DNA of 8,154 nucleotides from Nitrospirota bacterium (lineage in GTDB: Bacteria > Nitrospirota > Thermodesulfovibrionia > Thermodesulfovibrionales > Magnetobacteriaceae): contig JADFXZ010000096.1 of the NCBI GenBank assembly GCA_015233265.1, positions 1 to 8,154 on the forward strand, in the 5' to 3' direction. The position numbers and the translations under genes are program-made. The notes under the pieces are model-generated. The model saw only the letters and a list, made by a program, of their open reading frames with translations. It had not been told where the DNA came from and ran no database searches. Of this stretch, positions 1-4,917 are shown piece by piece (the stretch's first letter is position 1; the number at the start of each line of letters is the position of its first letter).

Positions 1-1
1 C

Positions 2-145
2 TCGGTAAATTATTCTGACTGTGGGCAGAACCGGCGCTATGAGGTACTTGCGTTAACTGGCAAGGGACTTGGTATCGATGAAATCGCTAACGTCCTCGGC
101 GTCCAGCACGGCGAGATTGAGTTAATCCTGAATCTCAACAGATGA
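2..145 (+). CDS. C-terminal end of a helix-turn-helix-like protein (partial)
   Basis: An open frame enters from the left edge and ends at TGA 143-145, giving 47 residues. It is not long enough to stand out on length alone. The last ~35 residues (YEVLALTGKGLGIDEIANVLG and on to LILNLNR) look like the short helix-turn-helix segment at the C-terminus of small flagellar-cluster proteins of the DUF2802/DUF6115 kind: a helix, a G-x-x-I-x-E-I-A-x-x-L-G turn, and an x-E-I-E-L-I-L-N-L helix. In related clusters a small uncharacterised gene often sits between fliA and flgF, which fits this position. The function is unknown, and the family assignment is from memory of the pattern, not from a search. The rest of the gene lies outside the window. 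Confidence 0.6.
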   Translation, partial: SVNYSDCGQNRRYEVLALTGKGLGIDEIANVLGVQHGEIELILNLNR

Positions 146-150
146 GATAT

Positions 151-196
151 GGAAATTTTTTCCGCTATGATACGGTCTAACGATAAGAATTTTCCC
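151..196. promoter_or_regulatory. Candidate upstream activator sites for the flgF sigma-54 promoter
   Basis: Two AT-rich elements lie 50-100 bp upstream of the sigma-54 element. The first, GGAAATTTTTTCC (151-163), is a perfect palindrome with 5-bp arms. The second, around AATTTTCCC (188-196), resembles one half of a similar palindrome. A comparable pair precedes the second sigma-54 promoter at 6747-6782. Sigma-54 promoters need an enhancer-binding protein bound upstream, and in flagellar systems this is a FleQ/FlrC/FlgR-type NtrC-family regulator. Calling these its binding sites is an inference from position and repetition. A GC-rich inverted repeat, CCGCC/GGCGG with a 5-nt loop (195-209), follows directly. 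Confidence 0.4.
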
Positions 197-248
197 GCCG
201 CAGGGGCGGCAGCCATCCCTGTGAAAAGGATTCAAGCTGTGTTTTGGT

Positions 249-264
249 TGGCACAGTAATTGCA
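249..264 (+). promoter_or_regulatory. Sigma-54 (RpoN) promoter for flgF operon
   Basis: The sequence TGGCACAGTAATTGCA matches the sigma-54 consensus TGGCACRNNNNTTGCW at every defined position, with the required 10-nt gap between the GG (-24) and GC (-12) dinucleotides. Transcription is predicted to start near 275, giving a leader of about 30 nt before the flgF ATG at 307. It sits in the only sizeable gap upstream of the rod and ring genes. The likely targets are flgF-flgG-flgA-flgH-flgI. Confidence 0.88.
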
Positions 265-306
265 ATAAGGTGTGCGTGAGCATAAAACGAGTGAGGATAT
301 GGTACA

Positions 307-1026
307 ATGTATAAAGGAAGTTACATAGCGGCCTCGGGCATGGTTGTAAAACAAAAGCAGATGGAGCTTGTCTCTAATAATCTCGCAAACTCTGCCACAT
401 TTGGTTATAAGCAGGACAGGGTCTCATTCAGGGATGTGTACATCTCTGAGATAAACGGCGTCCCGCAGCAGGGAGACGGCAGGGATATGACCTATACGAA
501 CACGTTCTACACAGACCATTCTATGGGTGCGTTTCAAAGCACGGGCAATCCCCTGGACGTGGCAATAGGTGGCAGCGGGTACTTCAGTATCGAGGGCAAC
601 AAGTACACACGGGCGGGCAATTTTGCATTAGACGTAGAAGGCTACATTGTAACAAAGACCGGTGATAAGGTATTGGGGGCAAGCGGCCCGATACAGATTC
701 AGACTGGCAATGTTCAGGATGTGCAGATTGGCTCTGACGGCACCATATCTGTCAACAAGCAAACAATAGACAAGCTGTCAATAGTGGATTTCCCTGACCA
801 GCAAAATGTTGTCAAGCAGGGTAATAATTTTTTTGTCTCGGATGACCAGCCGATAGAATCAACTGCCACAGTGAATCAGGGATTTGTGGAGTCCTCCAAC
901 GTAAACGTCATTCAGGAAATGGTCACAATGATAGAGTTGTTAAGGGAATACGAGACACAGCAAAAAGTAGTGCAGTCGTTTGATGACGCGACATCGAAGG
1001 TAACTAACGATATGGCGAAAGTGTAA
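307..1026 (+). CDS. flgF: Flagellar proximal rod protein FlgF
   Basis: A 239-residue rod protein of the FlgE/FlgF/FlgG family, exported through the flagellar type III apparatus and built into the rod crossing the periplasm. The N-terminus shows the family pattern: YIAASGM (residues ~6-12), then VSNNLANSATFGYK (~22-35). The C-terminal helix region carries QGFVESSNVNVIQEMVTMI and an REYETQQKVVQSFD stretch, the coiled-coil partner segment. Length (~240) fits FlgF; the following gene is the clear FlgG, so this one is FlgF by shortness and order. There is no cleavable signal, as expected for type III export. Start ATG 307 has GTGAGGA about 10 nt upstream. It is first in its operon, about 30 nt below the predicted sigma-54 start site. 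Confidence 0.9.
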   Translation: MYKGSYIAASGMVVKQKQMELVSNNLANSATFGYKQDRVSFRDVYISEINGVPQQGDGRDMTYTNTFYTDHSMGAFQSTGNPLDVAIGGSGYFSIEGNKYTRAGNFALDVEGYIVTKTGDKVLGASGPIQIQTGNVQDVQIGSDGTISVNKQTIDKLSIVDFPDQQNVVKQGNNFFVSDDQPIESTATVNQGFVESSNVNVIQEMVTMIELLREYETQQKVVQSFDDATSKVTNDMAKV

Positions 1027-1075
1027 TGAACAGAGCGATAACCATTTTAACCGCTGAAGCAACAGGAGGCAATTA

Positions 1076-1864
1076 ATGATAAGATCTTTATTTATTGGTG
1101 CGTCAGGGATGAATGCGCAAAAGACCAATCTCGACGTTATATCCAATAATATAGCCAACACCAGTACTTATGGCTTTAAGGCGGGCAGGGCTGAGTTTCA
1201 GGACCTGATGTATCAGGCGGTTCAGGCCCCTGGCGCCCCCACAGCGGTAGGCTATCCCTCTCCTACCGGAGTGCAAATTGGGCTTGGCGTTATGCCAAGT
1301 TCGGCGGGAAAGATTTTTAAGCAGGGTGATTTCGTTAACACTGGCAATGAGCTTGACCTTGCAATTGAGGGAAAGGGATTTTTTCAGATAGCAATGACCG
1401 ACGGCTCTATTGCTTACACGAGGGCAGGTAATTTCAAACTTGACAGCACCGGCAGAATCGTAAACGACCAGGGTCTTGTCCTGCAGCCAGAGATGACAGC
1501 CCCGTCAGACACGGTATCAATCTCGATAGCCAGCGACGGCACAGTATCGGTTCTTCAAAACACGCAAACGACAATGAGCCAAATCGGACAGATAGAGCTT
1601 GCAAGCTTTGCAAATCCTGCCGGCTTAAAGGCCATAGGCAAGAATCTCTTTACTGAGACAGACGCCTCCGGCTCGGTAAATCTGGCCATACCAGGGCAGC
1701 AGGGCTTTGGCACACTTTCCCAGGGGTATCTCGAGACCAGCAACGTAAACGTTATTGACGAAATGGTGAACATGATTGTAAGCCAGCGCTCATATGAGTT
1801 TAACTCTAAATCGGTGCAGACTACGGACGAAATGCTCCAGACTGCGAACAATCTCAAGAGGTAA
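1076..1864 (+). CDS. flgG: Flagellar distal rod protein FlgG
   Basis: A 262-residue protein, the usual FlgG length, forming the distal rod that passes through the P- and L-rings. Conserved blocks: FIGASGMNAQKTNLDVISNN (residues ~6-25) with IANTSTYGFKAGRAEFQDL after it, the YPSPTGVQIGLGV segment (~60-72), and the C-terminal QGYLETSNVNVIDEMVNMI with SQRSYEFNSKSVQT. FlgF and FlgG here are clearly paralogous. AGGAGG at 1064-1069 lies 6 nt before the ATG, a strong ribosome binding site. The 49-nt gap after flgF contains a 16-codon open frame linked to both genes by TAATG overlaps (see findings). The stop codon is in frame with flgA, seven bases before its ATG. Confidence 0.95.
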   Translation: MIRSLFIGASGMNAQKTNLDVISNNIANTSTYGFKAGRAEFQDLMYQAVQAPGAPTAVGYPSPTGVQIGLGVMPSSAGKIFKQGDFVNTGNELDLAIEGKGFFQIAMTDGSIAYTRAGNFKLDSTGRIVNDQGLVLQPEMTAPSDTVSISIASDGTVSVLQNTQTTMSQIGQIELASFANPAGLKAIGKNLFTETDASGSVNLAIPGQQGFGTLSQGYLETSNVNVIDEMVNMIVSQRSYEFNSKSVQTTDEMLQTANNLKR

Positions 1865-1870
1865 TGGCAG

Positions 1871-2503
1871 ATGGTGGCATTTTTACTAACGGCATTGGTA
1901 ACGGTGTGGTCGCCTGAGGCGGTACTCAAAGACTACATACAAACTAATTATCCCTGGCCGGAAGTCAAGCTCCAGGTGATAGGAAAAAACAGGGATCAGA
2001 TCCTCCAGCAATATCCACAGAGTATCACTGTGTCAAGTGGAAGCATACCGGGCAGGGCAACATTTCTGTTGAGTTTCGCTTCTGGAGAGGCCGCTTATGT
2101 CGAGGCCGCCGTAGAAGCCTTTGACTGGGTGATAAGCAACCGCAGGCCGATGTTAAAAGGTGAAGTAATTACTTCTGATGACATATATAAGACCATGATA
2201 AATATAAAGTATATACCCAAAGGGGCAGTCTCGCAGGAGGCCGCGTTAATAGGTAAGGTACTTTCGCAGTCAATAGCTGTAAACCGTCCTCTGACGGAGA
2301 ATCTCGCAGCTGACCAGAAGATTGTAAAAAAAGGAGACGAGGTGCGAATTGTCATAGACTCAGGCAAGTTTAAGATTACAGCCAGAGGGATAGCAAAGGA
2401 AGAGGGTGAAGATGGCAAGTATATTAAGGTACTGTGCCCATCGACAAACAAGCTGATAACCGCCAAAATTTCCGGCGCCCATATAGTAACGGTTGCAAAT
2501 TAG
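1871..2503 (+). CDS. flgA: Flagellar P-ring assembly chaperone FlgA
   Basis: A 210-residue periplasmic chaperone that assists FlgI polymerisation into the P-ring. The second half shows the FlgA/SAF pattern: NRRPMLKGEVITSDDI (residues ~90-105), ALIGKVLSQSIAVNRPLTENL (~125-145) and KGDEVRIVIDSGKFKITARG (~153-172), ending in a K..TAKISGAHIVTV segment. The N-terminus MVAFLLTALVTVWS is hydrophobic and signal-like but has no basic residue before the first acidic residue E16. It cannot begin further upstream, because the flgG stop (1862-1864) is in the same frame just two codons before the ATG. AGAGGT at 1857-1862 gives an 8-nt spacing, overlapping the end of flgG and suggesting translational coupling. 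Confidence 0.9.
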   Translation: MVAFLLTALVTVWSPEAVLKDYIQTNYPWPEVKLQVIGKNRDQILQQYPQSITVSSGSIPGRATFLLSFASGEAAYVEAAVEAFDWVISNRRPMLKGEVITSDDIYKTMINIKYIPKGAVSQEAALIGKVLSQSIAVNRPLTENLAADQKIVKKGDEVRIVIDSGKFKITARGIAKEEGEDGKYIKVLCPSTNKLITAKISGAHIVTVAN

Positions 2504-2518
2504 ATGAGGGCAGGGTCA

Positions 2519-3223
2519 ATGCTTAAACAGATAAAGACAATATCGGCGGCAGTAATTACCGCGGCGATGTGCGTGGCTTGCTCCACACCGGCAAATAAAC
2601 TGCCGGCTAAGCCTGCCCCGTATATATACGGCGGCAACTCAGTCCAGCGACCTCAGGACGGTTCCCTGTGGAATGACTCGGCAAGCCTCTTCGAAGACCG
2701 CCGCGCCCGCCGGCTTAACGATGTTCTGATGATAAACATCGTGGAGAAAACAAAGGCCGACTCCAAGGAAGAGACCACGGGCGATAAACAGTCCAATTAC
2801 AGCTCACAGCTGACCAACTTTTTTAATGTAAACGCGCATTCTCTTGGCCTATACCCAAGCACAACCACCGTGGGTACGGCCGCAAATCCTCAGCTGAATA
2901 CGACAAATAACGACAAGTTTACCGGCAAGGGAGAGACCAAACACGAAGGTACAATCACGGCAACCATCAGCGCTAAAGTAGTAGAGGTGCTCCCCAACGG
3001 CAATCTGGTCGTAGATTCAAGGAAAGAGATAACGGTTAACTACGAGACACAGTACATTGTTATGCAGGGAATTATAAGGCCGGACGACGTTGACCAGAGT
3101 AATTCCATATCGAGCCAAAAGGTTGCCGATGTGAAGCTGTTTCTCGTAGGCGATGGTTTCCTGCAGGAGCTTCAATCCCCTGGATGGCTTGGCAGGCTTT
3201 GGGGTTCGCTGAGGCCGTTCTAA
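2519..3223 (+). CDS. flgH: Flagellar L-ring lipoprotein FlgH
   Basis: Outer-membrane L-ring subunit. Recognisable blocks are GSLWNDSASLFEDRRARRLND, then VLMINIVEKTKA, GKGETKHEGTITATISAKVV, LPNGNLVVDSRKEITVN and the C-terminal GWLGRLWGSLRPF. I chose ATG 2519 (234 residues) over the in-frame ATG 2504 (239 residues). ATG 2504 directly abuts the flgA stop and has no ribosome binding site, whereas 2519 has GAGGG 8 nt upstream and gives a typical lipoprotein signal, MLKQIKTISAAVITAAMCVAC. The acylated cysteine is probably the second Cys (residue 21 of this form). The -3 position is Cys instead of the usual Leu-like residue, so the lipobox is atypical. The following STPANKLPAKPAP stretch is a normal tether. 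Confidence 0.92.
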   Translation: MLKQIKTISAAVITAAMCVACSTPANKLPAKPAPYIYGGNSVQRPQDGSLWNDSASLFEDRRARRLNDVLMINIVEKTKADSKEETTGDKQSNYSSQLTNFFNVNAHSLGLYPSTTTVGTAANPQLNTTNNDKFTGKGETKHEGTITATISAKVVEVLPNGNLVVDSRKEITVNYETQYIVMQGIIRPDDVDQSNSISSQKVADVKLFLVGDGFLQELQSPGWLGRLWGSLRPF

Positions 3224-3248
3224 CTATGAAACGTGAGGTGATACTTTA

Positions 3249-4325
3249 ATGACAAAGACCATAGGAATAATTATAACGGCAGCCCTGTTGATGTTGTCTA
3301 ATGTAACCGGGGCGTATTGCGAGCGCCTTAAGGACATCTCATCGATTAAGGGCGTGAGGGAAAACCAGCTCGTAGGCTATGGACTAGTAGTAGGGCTTGG
3401 CGGCACTGGCGACAAAAAAGGCTCTATGGTGCAGAGTATCATCAACATGCTCCTGAGAATGGGAATTCAGGTGAGCCAGAAGGATATAATATCGAAAAAC
3501 GTGGCGGCAGTTATGGTAACGGCAGATTTACCGGCATTTCCGAAGATAGGGAAAAAGGTTGACGCACAGGTCTCAGCCATGGGCGACGCAAAAAGCCTAA
3601 TGGGCGGAATACTGCTTTTGACTCCGCTTATGGGTGCTGACGGCAAGACCTACGCAACCGCCCAGGGGGCAGTCTCTATAGGCGGCATATATGTCTCTAA
3701 GGGAGGCTCTACGGCTCAGCAGAACTTTGCCACCGTAGGGCGCATACCAAACGGCACAGTCGTCGAAAAAGAGTTTGGGTACGACATTGCTAACTCAGAA
3801 GACATCACGCTGCTGCTGCGCGATTCCGACTTCACCACGGCTACACATATCAAAGACGCGATAAATAAAAGCCTGATGGGCAACTATGCCTCAGCCCCTG
3901 ATCCATCCAGCGTAAAGGTCGTAGTGCCGCCCACGTATCAGGGAAACGTAGTGGAGTTAATAAATAAACTCGAGGCCATCGATGTTAAAGTCGATATACC
4001 GGCAAAGATAATCGTAAACGAACGAACGGGAACTGTAGTCATCGGGGAAAACGTAAAGCTGACTCCTGTTGCCATAGCCCACGGTGATTTGACTATCGAA
4101 GTGGTTCAGAAACCCGAGGTCTCAGGCCCTATGGGAAAAGTTGGCCCACAGACAGACATCGATATCAAGAGCGATAAGGTTGCCCTTACAAAGGTCTCCG
4201 GAGCGACGTTAGGTGAGATAATCACATCGTTAAATAAACTTGGTGTGGCGCCGAGAGATCTGATTGCCATACTTCAGTCGCTGAAATCTGCCGGGGCGCT
4301 CACTGCCCAGCTGGAAATTCAGTGA
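3249..4325 (+). CDS. flgI: Flagellar P-ring protein FlgI
   Basis: A 358-residue P-ring subunit, close to the family's usual ~365. It has a Sec signal peptide, MTKTIGIIITAALLMLSNVTG, with predicted cleavage after AYC (residue 24), giving the typical mature start ERLKDISSIKGVRENQLVGYG. Further family blocks are GLVVGLGGTGDKKGS (~46-60), KNVAAVMVTADLPAF (~82-97), GAVSIGGIYVSKGG, VPPTYQGNVVELINKLE and KIIVNERTGTVVIGENVKL. The C-terminus GATLGEIITSLNKLGVAPRD and LIAILQSLKSAGALTAQLE is classic. GAGGTGAT at 3235-3242 serves as the ribosome binding site. FlgI is the last flagellar gene before the inserted protease pair; no convincing terminator follows it. Confidence 0.96.
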   Translation: MTKTIGIIITAALLMLSNVTGAYCERLKDISSIKGVRENQLVGYGLVVGLGGTGDKKGSMVQSIINMLLRMGIQVSQKDIISKNVAAVMVTADLPAFPKIGKKVDAQVSAMGDAKSLMGGILLLTPLMGADGKTYATAQGAVSIGGIYVSKGGSTAQQNFATVGRIPNGTVVEKEFGYDIANSEDITLLLRDSDFTTATHIKDAINKSLMGNYASAPDPSSVKVVVPPTYQGNVVELINKLEAIDVKVDIPAKIIVNERTGTVVIGENVKLTPVAIAHGDLTIEVVQKPEVSGPMGKVGPQTDIDIKSDKVALTKVSGATLGEIITSLNKLGVAPRDLIAILQSLKSAGALTAQLEIQ

Positions 4326-4330
4326 GTTAC

Positions 4331-4358
4331 TTGACACAGCCGTTTTTTTATGAATAAT
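4331..4358 (+). promoter_or_regulatory. Sigma-70-type promoter for the inserted pair
   Basis: A perfect -35 hexamer TTGACA (4331-4336) is followed after 16 nt by AATAAT (4353-4358), a 5 of 6 match to TATAAT. The predicted start is near 4364-4366. It begins only 6 nt after the flgI stop and lies in the sole gap between flgI and the two secreted-protein genes, so it would allow their expression independently of the sigma-54 flagellar operon. Housekeeping-type promoters are common by chance in AT-rich gaps, but the perfect -35 box makes this better than average. Confidence 0.6.
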
Positions 4359-4361
4359 ATA

Positions 4362-4394
4362 TACCGGAGGCCCGCCTCATCGAGGGCCTCGGTA
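4362..4394 (+). other. 5'-end hairpin in leader of the secreted-protein pair
   Basis: TACC(G)GAGGCCC at 4362-4373 pairs with GGGCCTCGGTA at 4384-4394: 11 base pairs with one bulged G, around a 10-nt loop. The stem falls at the predicted transcription start, so it would form the extreme 5' end of the mRNA, a position known to protect transcripts from 5'-dependent decay. It is not followed by a T run, so it is not a good intrinsic terminator. Its left arm includes CCGGAGG, repeated in the true ribosome binding site CCGGAGGA at 4406-4413. Alternative role: a weak barrier to read-through from flgI. Confidence 0.5.
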
Positions 4395-4420
4395 ACAATA
4401 TCTATCCGGAGGATATATAA

Positions 4421-4903
4421 ATGAAGACAATAACGACGATTTTCTTAGCCTTAATCGCCGCCGTAATATTCTTCGGCGCTGCCGATGCCGGGACTGCAAT
4501 TTATTATATGCCATTTTTTACCACAGATACGGCCAACCCCACATACTGCTGGATAGCTAACAAGTCCACTAATACCGTTGCCGCCACAGTAAAAATAATG
4601 ACGAGCAGCTCTACGACTACGCCGAGTCAGTCGCCACTGAGCCAATATTTGATATTATCTGCAAAACAATCGGTTATGGTTACATTTAACGGCACAACAA
4701 TAAGTACCAATACCAGTTCGATAGATATTTCATCAGAGATAGGCTCAGGCACTTCGACGGTTTACTCCGCCGATATGACGTTTTCCTCGGCGGGGACGCT
4801 GAGCTGTACCCAGCTGGGCATGTCTTGTTATCAGGGTACTTCCACACCGAAAAGAAACCTTGTGGGTTATACCTGCTTTGACGGCACGTATTTTGCGTAT
4901 TAA
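4421..4903 (+). CDS. Secreted four-cysteine protein matching the protease C-terminal domain
   Basis: A 160-residue secreted protein of unrecognised family. Residues 1-23 form a Sec signal peptide (KTITT n-region, hydrophobic IFLALIAAVIFFG core, cleavage after ADA). The mature part is essentially one domain (27-160), rich in Ser/Thr, starting IYYMPFF and containing PTYCWIANKS, SIDISSEIGSGTST, LSCTQLGMSCYQGT and the terminal TPKRNLVGYTC.DGTY. Its four cysteines (43, 129, 136, 152) have exactly the same spacing as in the C-terminal domain of the next gene's protease, and I count 84 identities in 134 ungapped positions. Probably a beta-rich extracellular or periplasmic domain with two disulfides (inference). 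GGAGG at 4408-4412 lies 8 nt before the ATG. No catalytic motif is visible. It could be a partner, decoy, inhibitor or anchoring unit for the protease; nothing in the sequence decides between these. Confidence 0.85.
   Translation: MKTITTIFLALIAAVIFFGAADAGTAIYYMPFFTTDTANPTYCWIANKSTNTVAATVKIMTSSSTTTPSQSPLSQYLILSAKQSVMVTFNGTTISTNTSSIDISSEIGSGTSTVYSADMTFSSAGTLSCTQLGMSCYQGTSTPKRNLVGYTCFDGTYFAY
4499..4900 (+). repeat. Copy 1 of duplicated four-cysteine domain
   Basis: Codons for residues 27-160 of the small secreted protein. They align without gaps to residues 469-602 of the downstream protease. DNA identity is clearly lower than protein identity, with many third-base differences such as GTGGGTTATACCTGC versus GTGGGGTATACGTGC. 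The duplication is therefore old and the protein sequence has been kept under selection. Confidence 0.9.
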
Positions 4904-4917
4904 GAGGGTAAAGGAAT

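Noticed and set aside
1283..1299. CTTGGC/GCCAAG inverted repeat
   Set aside because: A 6-bp stem within conserved flgG codons (GLGVMP), with no T run or promoter nearby; probably a by-product of coding sequence.
4341..4350. T7 run after flgI as an intrinsic terminator
   Set aside because: No stable stem directly precedes it. The strong hairpin at 4362-4394 lies after the T run, so it does not form a terminator on the + strand; on the - strand no T run follows the stem either.
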